Positions 48,208 through 56,875 of a DNA stretch of 64,000 nucleotides are shown in pieces. Position numbers and translations under genes: made by a program. The notes under the pieces are model-generated. The model did not search any database and was not told where the DNA came from. It saw only the letters and a program-made list of their open reading frames with translations. Each line of letters begins with the position of its first letter. The first letter of the stretch is position 1. The stretch is from Silvibacterium dinghuense. Lineage in GTDB: Bacteria; Acidobacteriota; Terriglobia; Terriglobales; Acidobacteriaceae. The stretch covers positions 826,784 through 890,783 of the forward strand of contig NZ_SDMK01000002.1 of NCBI RefSeq assembly GCF_004123295.1, in the 5' to 3' direction.

Positions 48208-48489
48208 GAGCCTGTTATGAACTTTCCGGCGGCCATCGCTGGGCGCCAATTTTTCTGAGGTCGAGGAGCGAGTTGCGACGGATATCGGGTTATCTCCTAG
48301 CAGCGAGCGACGAAGAGATCGGGAAAATTGGCCCCAGCCCCCTGAAAACGAATATTGGGGGGTGCGGTGAAAATCGGCCCATACTGCGTTGTCGTCCTCG
48401 CCTTGGAATGGCCAAAGCCTTCGTCCTCCGCCTCGTCTCGGCCAATTTTCTCCAGCAACGACGGCCACCCGAAAGTCCATAACAGGCTC
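48208..48489. mobile_element. 282-bp MITE-like element with terminal inverted repeats
   Basis: The ends pair over 34 positions with 5 mismatches (both begin GAGCCTGTTATG, then A/G, ACTTTC). TA flanks each end (48206-48207 and 48490-48491), consistent with a 2-bp target duplication. The inside is non-coding and carries several GAAAATTGGC/GCCAATTTTC motifs in both orientations, so it can fold back on itself. The ends recall IS5-family (IS427 group) termini from memory. It sits 8 bp upstream of one hydrolase start and 14 bp upstream of the divergent one, so both genes probably depend on promoters inside it. Confidence 0.75.
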
Positions 48490-48502
48490 TATATTAGCGG
48501 AC

Positions 48503-49477
48503 ATGTGTGCGAAGCTTTCAACCCTATTGTTGCTCCTCCTCAGTGCTTCTCTGCCCTGCACCCTGGCCGCCCAGCAACCGGACGCAGCCGCGCCTCACAC
48601 CATGGCCGAAGATGCTCCACTCGAAGCCGCACTGCATGCTGCGATTGCAAGCCATAACGGCCACGTCGCAGTCTTCGCGGAAGACCTGGCCACCGGGCGC
48701 ACGGTCGCCATCGATGCGGACACGCCGGTGCAGACAGCATCGGTGATCAAACTGGCAATCCTCTACACCGCACTCGAAGAGATTCGTGATGGCAAGGCGC
48801 ACTTTGAAGACAAGCTGACATTGAAGCACAGCGACCAGGTGGCAGGTTCGGGCGTGCTGACCTTCTTCGATACACCGGTGACACTGACACTCAAAGACGC
48901 GCTCACCATGATGATCATCATGAGCGACAACACAGCCACGAACCTCGCCATCGATCATCTCGGCCTCAAAAACATCGATGACCAGATCCTCGCACTCGGC
49001 CTCAAGAACACCTGGCTCTACAAGAAGGTTTTTCTCCCTGCCGACGGACCTATGCCTGCCGACCAAAAGCAGTTCGGTCTCGGCAAAACAACTGCGAGAG
49101 AGATGGCTTCCCTCTTCGAGCGCTTCGTCACCTGCAACCTCAATCCGCCAGGAACAAACACAGCGGCAACCGCTGACGATCACGCCCTCTGCAATGCAGC
49201 CATGCACATGCTGAGCAACCAATTTTATCGCGACAGCATTCCCCGCTATCTCGAGGCGCAGGATGCAACGGAAGCACCGTCGGAGATTGCCAATAAAACC
49301 GGCGCGCTCGATGCGGTGCGCAATGACGTCGGCGTAGTCTTCACCAAAGCCGGACCGGTCGTCATCTCGATGTTTACCTGGGGCAACAAGGACACCAGCT
49401 GGACAGTGGATAACCAGGCCGAGGTCCTAATGGCGAAACTGGCCAAACAGATCGTGGGCACCTGGAGCTCGAAGTAA
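48503..49477 (+). CDS. Class A beta-lactamase-like serine hydrolase lacking the omega-loop glutamate
   Basis: 324-aa exported protein (signal peptide LSTLLLLLLSASLPCTLAA). The three core motifs are intact: SVIK (Ser80, Lys83), SDN (141-143) and KTG (265-267). In true class A enzymes an ExxLN loop with Glu166 follows SDN by about 35 residues; the matching stretch here (KNTWLYKKVFLPADGPMPADQ) has no glutamate. Deacylation of a beta-lactam should therefore be slow, and the protein may instead be a peptidoglycan hydrolase or a penicillin-binding sensor. The transcription signals may lie in the adjacent MITE. Confidence 0.87.
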   Translation: MCAKLSTLLLLLLSASLPCTLAAQQPDAAAPHTMAEDAPLEAALHAAIASHNGHVAVFAEDLATGRTVAIDADTPVQTASVIKLAILYTALEEIRDGKAHFEDKLTLKHSDQVAGSGVLTFFDTPVTLTLKDALTMMIIMSDNTATNLAIDHLGLKNIDDQILALGLKNTWLYKKVFLPADGPMPADQKQFGLGKTTAREMASLFERFVTCNLNPPGTNTAATADDHALCNAAMHMLSNQFYRDSIPRYLEAQDATEAPSEIANKTGALDAVRNDVGVVFTKAGPVVISMFTWGNKDTSWTVDNQAEVLMAKLAKQIVGTWSSK

Positions 49478-49582
49478 CAAATAGAAATAGCTTTGCCAGA
49501 AAGACAAAGAAGACGGCTTGAAAGTCCGTTCAATGAACGGATGCGCTTGCCTTCCCCAGCCCCGGAGAACTATAGAAGGAAC

Positions 49583-50407
49583 ATGCGCTGGCAGCGACTG
49601 ACAATCTCCGCGGTTCTATCAACAACTTGTTGCGCGTTCACCCTCGCGCAGGATCAGGCCACACCGGCATCCACGGCACCGGCTGCTGCTCCTGCCGCGC
49701 AGGCGGCAACACCGCCGACTCCCGTGGTGCAGACCGAGGGCAAGGTTGTAGTTCCGGCAGGCACCAAAGTTCTGCTCTCGCTCAAGGCCGCCGTGGACAC
49801 CAAGACTGCGCAGCCCGGCGATCCGATCTTTCTGACCTCCACCTTTCCTGTCATTGTGGGTGACCGCGTCATCATCCCGACAGGCATGGATGTACAGGGA
49901 GTTATCGATAGCGTGGAGCGCCCCGGCAAAGTAAAAGGCCGCGCCAAGGTGACCATGCATCTGACCACGCTGGTCTTTCCCAACGGCTCGGTCGTACAGA
50001 TTCCGGCAAGCGTGAACGCAGTGCCAGGAGCCGACGGGGCCAAGGTCCACGGCAAAGAAAACACCATTGAGCAGGATCCCGGCAACGTGCAGGACGCTAA
50101 GAATGTCGAGCACACCACCATGACTACCGCAGGCCTCGGCGGCCTCGCCACCGTCGGCGGAGGGAACACGGGTGCGGGCGTCGGATACGGCGCGCTCGCC
50201 GGCAGTGTTGGCGGCGTGGCCTACACTCTCCTCACCCGCGGCAAGGATGTGGTGCTGCCCGTGGGGCAGCCGCTCGAAATGGCGCTGCAAAGGCCGCTCA
50301 TTCTCGATAAGCAGAATGTCTACGTGCCTCCGGTGAGCACCGGGGTGCAATATGTTCCGTCTCCCAACCAGCCCAAACCTCTGCCCAAGCCCAGCCCTCA
50401 GGATTAG
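49583..50407 (+). CDS. Secreted Ala/Pro-rich protein with VirB10/TrbI-like beta domain, unknown
   Basis: 274-aa protein with a signal peptide (ISAVLSTTCCAFTLA) and an Ala/Pro/Thr-rich linker. The folded core starts GKVVVPAGTKVLLSLKAAVDTKTAQPGDPIFLTS and continues DRVIIPTGMDVQGVIDSVERPGKVKGRAKVTMHLTTLVFPNGS. This G-D...P.G....G.V pattern resembles the C-terminal barrel of VirB10/TrbI proteins and recurs in Acidobacteriota hypotheticals. A Gly-rich segment (~205-235) and a Pro-rich tail follow. AGAAGGA precedes ATG 49583. No secretion-system genes are nearby, so an envelope role is all that can be said. Confidence 0.75.
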   Translation: MRWQRLTISAVLSTTCCAFTLAQDQATPASTAPAAAPAAQAATPPTPVVQTEGKVVVPAGTKVLLSLKAAVDTKTAQPGDPIFLTSTFPVIVGDRVIIPTGMDVQGVIDSVERPGKVKGRAKVTMHLTTLVFPNGSVVQIPASVNAVPGADGAKVHGKENTIEQDPGNVQDAKNVEHTTMTTAGLGGLATVGGGNTGAGVGYGALAGSVGGVAYTLLTRGKDVVLPVGQPLEMALQRPLILDKQNVYVPPVSTGVQYVPSPNQPKPLPKPSPQD

Positions 50408-50467
50408 GCTATTCACACCACATGCACGACAAACGTCGTAAAATAAAGATGGAGTCATAGGGCAGAA

Positions 50468-51055
50468 ATGAGCGAGTCGAATCAGGAGACGCAGACGCCG
50501 GAACAAAGCGCAGACGGCGCTGCCGCAGCGGCCAATCGCGCCACTCCTTCGCATCTTCGCCTCTGGATTCGCGATGTGCTGGTCTCCGTCGCCGCCTCAT
50601 TCCTGATCATCACGTTTCTCTATCAGCCGGTGCGCGTGGAAGGCACCAGCATGCAGCCCGAGCTGCGCGATCAGGACCGCCTCTTCATCAACAAGTTCGC
50701 CTATCGTTTTGAAAGCATCTCACGCGGCGACGTCGTGGTTTTTCACTATCCCCGCGATCCGCAGAAGAGCTACATCAAGCGCGTCATTGCTCTACCCGGC
50801 GACTCACTGCGCATCGATGACGGCCGCGTATTCGTGAACGGCAACCGCGTCAGCGAACCCTATGTTCCGCTCCGCTATCAGGACGAGCGCTCCATGCCTG
50901 AGATCGTGATTCCCCGCGATGCGTACTTCGTCATGGGCGATCATCGTTCCATCTCGAGCGACAGCCGCGACTTCGGCCCCGTCGATCGCGAGCTCATCTA
51001 CGGCAAAGCTGCCTTCATCTACTGGCCCGCCGACAACATCGGCCTCATCCACTGA
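50468..51055 (+). CDS. lepB: Signal peptidase I
   Basis: Removes signal peptides at the outer face of the membrane. The catalytic dyad is Ser61 (VEGTSMQPEL) and Lys104 (YIKRVIALPGD); box D reads GDHRSISSDSRDFG, with GDHR for the usual GDNR. One N-terminal transmembrane helix (VLVSVAASFLIITFLYQPV) follows a ~33-residue polar cytoplasmic tail. Length 195 aa. It probably processes the many exported enzymes encoded here. It ends at a strong hairpin (51123). Confidence 0.95.
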   Translation: MSESNQETQTPEQSADGAAAAANRATPSHLRLWIRDVLVSVAASFLIITFLYQPVRVEGTSMQPELRDQDRLFINKFAYRFESISRGDVVVFHYPRDPQKSYIKRVIALPGDSLRIDDGRVFVNGNRVSEPYVPLRYQDERSMPEIVIPRDAYFVMGDHRSISSDSRDFGPVDRELIYGKAAFIYWPADNIGLIH

Positions 51056-51122
51056 ACTTACCGCTCAGGTATCCGCCTTCGGCACCCGCTCCAAATGTCT
51101 CACCGCAGCTCTAATAATGCAG

Positions 51123-51147
51123 AAAGGGTGCGCTAGGCGCACCCTTT
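51123..51147 (+). terminator. lepB terminator
   Basis: 11-bp perfect stem AAAGGGTGCGC / GCGCACCCTTT with a TAG loop, then GCTTTT. Confidence 0.85.
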
Positions 51148-51177
51148 GCTTTTGCGGATCGATTGTCATCCTGCCGA

Positions 51178-51213
51178 GTGGCCCATCCAAGCCCGAAGTT
51201 GGCTTGGGTGGGC
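51178..51213. repeat. Dispersed palindromic repeat, copy C
   Basis: GTGGCCCATCCAAGC, 9 nt, then GCTTGGGTGGGC. It is preceded by TGTCATCCTGCCGAG, which parallels the TGTCATTCCGACCGG next to copy D, so the two copies share a longer composite structure. Confidence 0.65.
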
Positions 51214-51283
51214 AGGCATGAACCTCAGCAGGCAATCTCCAGCTCTCACGAGAGTTTCCATCACGCGACCAGCGGGAGCGCGT

Positions 51284-51341
51284 GCCGAAGGCGATTCGCC
51301 CTGCGCGCAGCAGCCGAAGGCAATTCGCCCTGCGCGAAGCA
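51284..51341. repeat. 29-bp tandem repeat, two units
   Basis: GCCGAAGGCGATTCGCCCTG...GCAGCA at 51284-51312 is followed directly by a second unit with two substitutions (51313-51341). Each unit holds the short palindrome CGAAGGCGATTCG. The array ends 1 bp before the aroA stop codon. Confidence 0.7.
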
Positions 51342-51342
51342 G

Positions 51343-52647
51343 CTATCTTTCTGCGACACGATCCAGCAGATCGAAAAACTCGGGGAACGAGATCGCTGCC
51401 GATTCGGCGCCACGGATGACGGTCTCACCCTCGGCACGCAGCGCCGCAACCGAGAAGGCCATCGCAATGCGATGGTCGCCGCCCGCGTCGATCACCGCGC
51501 CGCGCAGCTTCTGGCCGCCTGGCACATCGAGACCGTCTTCGAACTCCTCGACCTCGGCCCCCATGGCACGCAGATTCTTCGCAACCAGAGCGATACGGTC
51601 CGACTCCTTCACGCGCAGCTCCTTCGCGTCGCGAATGCGGATGCCGTTCTTCGTGTAAGGCGCAATCGCCGAGATGACCGGCAGCTCATCGATCAGCTGC
51701 GCCGCCAGCGCGCCCGAAATCGTCGTGCCTGTGAGGCCGTCCGCCGGCGCATTGACCTGCACCGTGCCGACCAGCTCGCCGTGCTTGTCTTCCAGGTTCA
51801 ACACACCGATGTGCGCGCCCAGAGCGGTCAGCACATCGAGCAGCGTGGCACGCGTCGGGTTCATGCCCAGGCCGTCAAAGATCAGGTTCGACTGCGGAAA
51901 GAGCGCCGCCGCGCACAGAAAGAATGCCGCCGAGGACATATCCCCCGGCACCGCCGCTTCGATCGCCTGCAGCTTCTGCCCGCCGACAATCGAGACGGAC
52001 TCAAGCGTGCGCTCCACCTGCGCCCCGAAGGCCCGCAGAGCCAGCTCGCTGTGGTCGCGCGTGCGCACGGCTTCACGCACAATCGTCGTGCCCTCCGCCT
52101 GCAGCCCGGCAAACAGAACCGCCGACTTCACCTGCGCGCTTGGCACCGGCGTGGTGTAGTCCATTGCCTTGAGAGCCTTGCCGTGGATCGTCACCGGCGC
52201 GTGCCCTTCGGTGAGCTCGATCTCCGCGCCCATCTGCGAGAGCGGCTTACGCACGCGCTCCATCGGACGGCGTGTCAGCGAGGCATCACCGATCAGCGTG
52301 AAGCTGCCCTGCTGCGGAGCCAGAAGTCCAGCGAGCATGCGCATGGTCGATCCCGAGTTTCCGCAGTCGAGCGGGTTCGAAGACGGCGTAAACACACCGC
52401 CGACACCTTCCACTTCAATCGCCTCCGCCGTGCGCGTCACCTTCGCGCCGAGCGCCTCGACGCAGGCCAGGCTGCTGGCGCAGTCCGCGCCGCTCGAAAA
52501 GTTCGTAAAGCGCGACTTGCCCGCGGCCAAGCCGCCCAACAATGCGTAACGGTGAGAGATACTCTTGTCGCCGGGCAGGCGCAGGCTGCCGAGAATGTTG
52601 CGGGCGGGGGCGACGATGCGTTCGGTCTGGACTTCGGTCGAGGACAA
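51343..52647 (-). CDS. aroA: 3-phosphoshikimate 1-carboxyvinyltransferase (EPSP synthase)
   Basis: Sixth step of the shikimate pathway. The N-terminal LRLPGDKSISHRYALLGGLA holds the catalytic lysine, and LDCGNSGSTMRMLAGLL and RVKESDRIALVAKNLRAMG are the two PROSITE-type signatures of the family. FTLIGDASLTRRPMERV binds shikimate 3-phosphate. Length 434 aa. It is a stand-alone aro gene here. The 3' end is bounded by a tandem repeat and a palindromic repeat. Confidence 0.97.
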   Translation of the reverse strand: MSSTEVQTERIVAPARNILGSLRLPGDKSISHRYALLGGLAAGKSRFTNFSSGADCASSLACVEALGAKVTRTAEAIEVEGVGGVFTPSSNPLDCGNSGSTMRMLAGLLAPQQGSFTLIGDASLTRRPMERVRKPLSQMGAEIELTEGHAPVTIHGKALKAMDYTTPVPSAQVKSAVLFAGLQAEGTTIVREAVRTRDHSELALRAFGAQVERTLESVSIVGGQKLQAIEAAVPGDMSSAAFFLCAAALFPQSNLIFDGLGMNPTRATLLDVLTALGAHIGVLNLEDKHGELVGTVQVNAPADGLTGTTISGALAAQLIDELPVISAIAPYTKNGIRIRDAKELRVKESDRIALVAKNLRAMGAEVEEFEDGLDVPGGQKLRGAVIDAGGDHRIAMAFSVAALRAEGETVIRGAESAAISFPEFFDLLDRVAER

Positions 52648-52785
52648 TGCGATCTCCGGAAAAAATCTTCCTCTTATCCTAAATGCTTACGCTCCGGACC
52701 TGGGAGCAGCCGCCCTTCTCCTTCAACCCGGCCGCGCCACAAAATCTGCTTCGCCATCGGGCACCGCCGCCTTTACACTCCCGCC

Positions 52786-54561
52786 ATGCTGAAGATTCGC
52801 CCTGCCTCGCTCGCTGCCGTCTTCGCCCTCTGCCTGCCCTTTCTCACACACGCGCAATCGGCCCGATTTTCGGTGACCTTCCCCGCCTCGCAGAGCGCCC
52901 AGCCTCTCGATGGACGCCTGCTTCTGCTGCTCTCGAACAACACGGCAGAGGAACCGCGCAACCAGATCGATGACACGCCAAAATCGCAAATGGTCTTCGG
53001 CGTAACCGTCGATCACTGGAAACCGGGCGAGCCCGTCCTCGTCGATGAGCGCGCCTTCGGCTACCCGGTCCGCAGCCTGAGAGACGTCCCCGCATCCGAT
53101 GCATCGCGGCCTCGCCCCGCAGGCGCGCTGCCACCCGGTGAATACATGGTGCAAGCCGTACTCAACCGGTATGAGACCTTCCACCGCGCCGATGGCACCA
53201 CCGTAAAACTCCACATGGATCAGGGTGAGGGCCAGCACTGGAACATCTCCCCCGGCAATCTCTACAGCAAACCGCAGCGCATCACCCTCAACGAGCTGGC
53301 AGGGTTACGAAAGCCCTTCAGCCTCACGCTCGATCAGCAGATCCCGCCCATTCCCGAGCCCAAAGATACGAAGTACATCCGGCACATCAAAATCCAGAGC
53401 GCGCTGCTGACAAAGTTCTGGGGACGGCCCATGTATCTCTCCGCCATCGTGCTCGTGCCCTGGGGCTTCGACGAGCATCCCGACGCGCACTTCCCGCTCA
53501 TCATTTTTCACGATCACTTCGTCGACGGTTTCGACAACTTCCGCACCGAACCGCCCGATCCGAACCTGAAACCCGACTACTCCGACCGCTTTCACATCGC
53601 CGGATACAACCGCATCCAGCAGGAAGAGGCGTACAAGTTTTACCAGCAGTGGATCAGCCCCAAGTTCCCGCGCGTGCTCATCGTCAAAATCCAGCACGCG
53701 AACCCGTACTATGACGATTCCTACGCCGTGAACTCGGCCAACGTCGGCCCCTACGGAGATGCCATCGAGACCGAGCTGATCCCGGCCATCGAGAAGCAGT
53801 TCCGCGGCCTCGGCGCAGGCTGGTCTCGCTTCGTCTACGGTGGTTCCACCGGCGGATGGGAATCGCTCGCCGTGCAGGTCTTCTATCCCGACCACTACAA
53901 CGGAGCCTTCGCCGCCTGCCCCGACCCCATCGACTTCCACGCCTATACCAATATCGATCTCTACCACGACAAGAACGCCTTCTATCTCTACGGCGCGAAT
54001 AAAACCGTCGAGCAGCCCGCCATGCGCGACTACCTCGGCCACACCACCATCACAACGAAGCAGGTCAACGAATACGAGCTCGCCCTCGGCGATCACGGCC
54101 GCTCAGGCGAGCAGTTCGATATCTGGCAGGCCATCTACGGCCCCGTCGGCAAGGACGGCTACCCGCAGCCCATCTTCAACAAGGAGACCGGCGAGATCGA
54201 TCACCAGACCGCCGAATACTGGCGTCAGCACTACGACCTCGAGCACATCCTCGAAACCAACTGGAGCACCCTCGGACCGAAGCTCCAGGGCAAGATCCAC
54301 ATCTACGTCGGCAGCGACGACACCTACTTCCTGAACGATGCTGTCTATCGCATGGAAGACTTCCTGAAATCCACCAGCAACCCGCCATACGACGGCGAAG
54401 TGACCTACGGCCCACGCGCCGAGCACTGCTGGAATGGCGATCCCACGCAACCCAACTACCTCTCACGCCTGCACTACAACACCATGTACCTGCCCAAGAT
54501 CCTCGATCGCATCGAGAAAACCGCCCCTGCGGGCGCTGACCTCACCAGCTGGCGGTATTAG
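52786..54561 (+). CDS. Secreted esterase-like alpha/beta-hydrolase
   Basis: 591-aa exported protein (signal peptide RPASLAAVFALCLPFLTHAQ). The N-terminal ~170 residues form a beta-rich domain (ARFSVTFPASQSAQPLDGRLLLL), followed by a putative esterase domain. The nucleophile elbow appears to be YGGSTGGWESLAVQ (GxSxG form GGSTGG), with the His near the end in GPRAEHCWNGD and an Asp in IYVGSDDTYFLND. It resembles the Fes/feruloyl-esterase-like proteins with an Ig-type leader seen in Acidobacteriota. Substrate unknown. The ATG at 52786 fixes the signal peptide; upstream sequence in the same frame is antisense to aroA. Confidence 0.8.
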   Translation: MLKIRPASLAAVFALCLPFLTHAQSARFSVTFPASQSAQPLDGRLLLLLSNNTAEEPRNQIDDTPKSQMVFGVTVDHWKPGEPVLVDERAFGYPVRSLRDVPASDASRPRPAGALPPGEYMVQAVLNRYETFHRADGTTVKLHMDQGEGQHWNISPGNLYSKPQRITLNELAGLRKPFSLTLDQQIPPIPEPKDTKYIRHIKIQSALLTKFWGRPMYLSAIVLVPWGFDEHPDAHFPLIIFHDHFVDGFDNFRTEPPDPNLKPDYSDRFHIAGYNRIQQEEAYKFYQQWISPKFPRVLIVKIQHANPYYDDSYAVNSANVGPYGDAIETELIPAIEKQFRGLGAGWSRFVYGGSTGGWESLAVQVFYPDHYNGAFAACPDPIDFHAYTNIDLYHDKNAFYLYGANKTVEQPAMRDYLGHTTITTKQVNEYELALGDHGRSGEQFDIWQAIYGPVGKDGYPQPIFNKETGEIDHQTAEYWRQHYDLEHILETNWSTLGPKLQGKIHIYVGSDDTYFLNDAVYRMEDFLKSTSNPPYDGEVTYGPRAEHCWNGDPTQPNYLSRLHYNTMYLPKILDRIEKTAPAGADLTSWRY

Positions 54562-54676
54562 AGCCGTTCTCCTGAAGAGATAAAGTATGGCAAGATCGCC
54601 AGTGCCATTTTCTTTCAGAGAAAACGGCACCGGCACACTCTCTGGAGACTACGAAGCATCAGGAGAAAGGCTCTCA

Positions 54677-55438
54677 ATGGTTACTTTTATGGCTGTGACT
54701 CTCGGACTCGTTCTCCTGCTCATCGCCTGCCTTGAAGCGGGCCGTCGCCTGCGCATGCGGCATACCGCAGACGAAGCCAGCTCGGGCCTCGGCGTCATCG
54801 ACGGCGCCATCTTCGGCCTCCTCGGACTGCTGCTGGCCTTCGCCTTCTCCGGGGCTGACTCACGCTACGAAGCCCGCCGCCAGCTCATTGTCACGGAGAC
54901 CAATGCCATCGGCACCGCGTGGCTGCGCATCGACCTTCTGCCCGCCGAAGCTCAGCCCGCGATTCGCCAGGATATGCGCTCGTATGTCGACGCCCGCATC
55001 GCCTTCTATCGCGACCTCAACGATAATCCAGCCCGCGCCCGGCAGGACGCGGCGGCCACCACTGCTCTGCAGACAAAGATCTGGGGCGAATCCACTGCGG
55101 CTGCCAGGCAATCTCCATTGGCTTCCACACTGCCACTCGTCGCGCAGTCGCTCAATGACATGATCGACATCACCACCACGCGCTCGGTCGCACTCAACAC
55201 CCACCCGCCGCTCGCCATCTACATTCTGCTGCTGGTGCTCGCTGTAGCCGCCTCGCTGGTCGCCGGCTACGGCATGGGAGACAGGCGCAGACGGTCATGG
55301 CTGCATACGCTGGTTTACGCGGCTGCGCTGACGATGACCATCTACACCATCCTCGATCTCGAGTTCCCGCGCATCGGGCTCGTCCGCATCGACCGCTACG
55401 ACAAGGTGCTGGTCGATCAACGCGGCAGCATGAACTAG
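54677..55438 (+). CDS. DUF4239-like (bestrophin-like) membrane protein
   Basis: 253-aa protein with two N-terminal helices (VTLGLVLLLIACLEAG; VIDGAIFGLLGLLLAFAFSGA), a soluble helical middle (~60-180, SRYEARRQLIVTETNAIGTAWLRIDLLP) and two C-terminal helices (LAIYILLLVLAVAASLVAGYGMG; LVYAAALTMTIYTILDLEFPR). The DSRYEARRQLIVTETNAIGTAWLR block matches DUF4239-type proteins, distantly related to bestrophin channels. ATG 54677 has AAAGG 6 nt upstream; an ATG at 54587 would add 30 polar residues. Converges on the TrmJ-like gene with a 4-bp overlap. Confidence 0.78.
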   Translation: MVTFMAVTLGLVLLLIACLEAGRRLRMRHTADEASSGLGVIDGAIFGLLGLLLAFAFSGADSRYEARRQLIVTETNAIGTAWLRIDLLPAEAQPAIRQDMRSYVDARIAFYRDLNDNPARARQDAAATTALQTKIWGESTAAARQSPLASTLPLVAQSLNDMIDITTTRSVALNTHPPLAIYILLLVLAVAASLVAGYGMGDRRRRSWLHTLVYAAALTMTIYTILDLEFPRIGLVRIDRYDKVLVDQRGSMN

Positions 55439-56163
55439 TCGCGCTCCGCTTTATAGCGGATCTTGGCCAGCATGCCGGTCAGCGTCTCGGCATCTTTCGA
55501 GATCGGATTCAGCCGCCGCATCATGCGCCGCGTCTTCTCGGCCGTCGCCTCTTCGGTGTGCGGTTTCGTGTAGCCGCTGGTCGCCAGCAAATCGAGCAGC
55601 ATTGCCGTCAGCCGCTCCAGTTCTTCCCCGCTCGCCGGCTTGCGCTCGGGTACAACCGGTGGCGCGGTCGCCTCCCGCGCCAGTTCGTAGAGCGTCACCG
55701 CTACGGCCTGCCCCAGGTTCATCGATTCATGCGCCGGCCGCGTGGGAATATGCATCAGCCAGTGGCACCGGTCGATGTCGTCATTCGAGAGCCCGCGCTT
55801 TTCCGATCCGAAAAGAATAGCCGCCGGCGTATGCTGCACATGTTCACGAATCAGCCCTGCGCCGTCATCCAGCCGACGCACCGGTACCTCGACCTGCCGA
55901 GGCCCCAATCCCGCCGTCCCCACCACCAGCGAGCAGTCGGCAATCGCATCATCGAGCGAATCGAAGAGTTCGGCCTCGCGCAGCAGCTCGGAGGCGCCCA
56001 CTGCGGACTTCGCCTCGCGGAACGAGGCTTCCCAGGGCTGCACCACACGCAGACGGCGAAAGCCGAAGTTGCTCATCGCGCGCGCCGCCGCGCCAATGTT
56101 CAAAGGATTGCGCGTGGCCACCAGCACCACGCGCAGACGATCGCTGTGTTCTTCAGGAAGCAA
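55435..56163 (-). CDS. TrmJ-like SPOUT RNA methyltransferase
   Basis: S-adenosylmethionine-dependent 2'-O-methyltransferase of the SpoU/TrmH class. The trefoil-knot motifs are RVVLVATRNPLNIGAAARAMSNFG at the N-terminus, AAILFGSEKRGLSNDDID in the middle and SMNLGQAVAVTLYEL at the end, the arrangement found in TrmJ, which modifies position 32 of tRNAs. A C-terminal helical extension (~175-242) fits TrmJ. The start is a TTG without a clear ribosome-binding site, so the N-terminus could be a few residues shorter. Length 242 aa. Confidence 0.9.
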   Translation of the reverse strand: MLPEEHSDRLRVVLVATRNPLNIGAAARAMSNFGFRRLRVVQPWEASFREAKSAVGASELLREAELFDSLDDAIADCSLVVGTAGLGPRQVEVPVRRLDDGAGLIREHVQHTPAAILFGSEKRGLSNDDIDRCHWLMHIPTRPAHESMNLGQAVAVTLYELAREATAPPVVPERKPASGEELERLTAMLLDLLATSGYTKPHTEEATAEKTRRMMRRLNPISKDAETLTGMLAKIRYKAERD

Positions 56164-56215
56164 ACTACGAGTGTACGAGAATCACCCGCACCGCCCCAAC
56201 TCCGCCCCCACACAC

Positions 56216-56314
56216 TGTCATTCCGACCGGAGCGAAGTGGGGGAACCTGCAAGTTTGCCCGCACAGGCACAAACCCGACGGTGGCCCACTCAAGCATCTT
56301 TTGCTTGGGTGGGG
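56216..56314. repeat. Composite intergenic repeat including palindromic copy D
   Basis: TGTCATTCCGACCGGAGCG...GGGAACCTGCA (56216-56250), a sequence type I recognise as recurrent between acidobacterial genes, is followed by the palindrome GTGGCCCACTCAAGC, 7 nt, GCTTGGGTGGGG (56281-56314). The block ends 12 bp before the DinB stop codon. Confidence 0.65.
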
Positions 56315-56326
56315 AACATCCCACCA

Positions 56327-56812
56327 CTACATCGGACGCTCCCAAAATGGCGGAGGCTCAATCCCCAGCACGCGCAGATACACATATCCCTGCCCGCGAT
56401 GGTGGATCTCGTTGTCGATCGCATACTGAATCGTCGCAATTCCTGCATTCTTCCACTGGCCGAATGCCACATCCACTTCGCTGAACCGATGCGGCGGAAT
56501 CTTCGGGAACTTCTCATCCAGCTCTGCGGTCTGCTCATCCCACAGCCGCAGCAGCTCGCTCTTGGTCGTGGGCTTCTCCGCCTTCAGCTCTTCCCACTTA
56601 CCCGTGGCCACGCCATCCACAATCGGCACCGCCATGCGGATGAATTCCCACGCCATCTCCGAAAACGGCCGCATACGCCCCACTGAGAACGAAAACAGGT
56701 CATCCTCCGGGAGTGCCTCGATCACCCGGCGCGTCAGCCCTCTGTGTCCCTGCCAGTGCTTCAGAACTCCCTCAGCCGTCAGTGCGCTTACTTCCATCGT
56801 TTCCGTCGCCAT
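56327..56812 (-). CDS. DinB family protein
   Basis: 161-aa DinB/YfiT-fold protein. Family histidines are in GVLKHWQGHRGLTRR and in IDNEIHHRGQGYVYLRVLG, which would bind a divalent metal. It is divergent from a WYL-domain regulator, a pairing seen repeatedly in bacteria, which suggests that the regulator controls this gene through the palindrome at 56876. Biochemical function is unknown. Confidence 0.87.
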   Translation of the reverse strand: MATETMEVSALTAEGVLKHWQGHRGLTRRVIEALPEDDLFSFSVGRMRPFSEMAWEFIRMAVPIVDGVATGKWEELKAEKPTTKSELLRLWDEQTAELDEKFPKIPPHRFSEVDVAFGQWKNAGIATIQYAIDNEIHHRGQGYVYLRVLGIEPPPFWERPM

Positions 56813-56875
56813 GCCCTTCCTCCTTGTGATTCCTGGCCCTTTTGTGGGCTCAAACGAAGACTATCCACCATTCCC

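Noticed and set aside
48201-48236. Longer start for the class C-like hydrolase
   Set aside because: The added codons come from the end of the inserted MITE-like element, so the original start must be at or below 48200.
51163-52785. A 541-codon open stretch in frame with and upstream of the esterase-like gene, which would give a 1132-residue fusion protein
   Set aside because: It runs antisense through aroA, has Arg/His-rich composition without family motifs, and the esterase has its own ATG and signal peptide at 52786.
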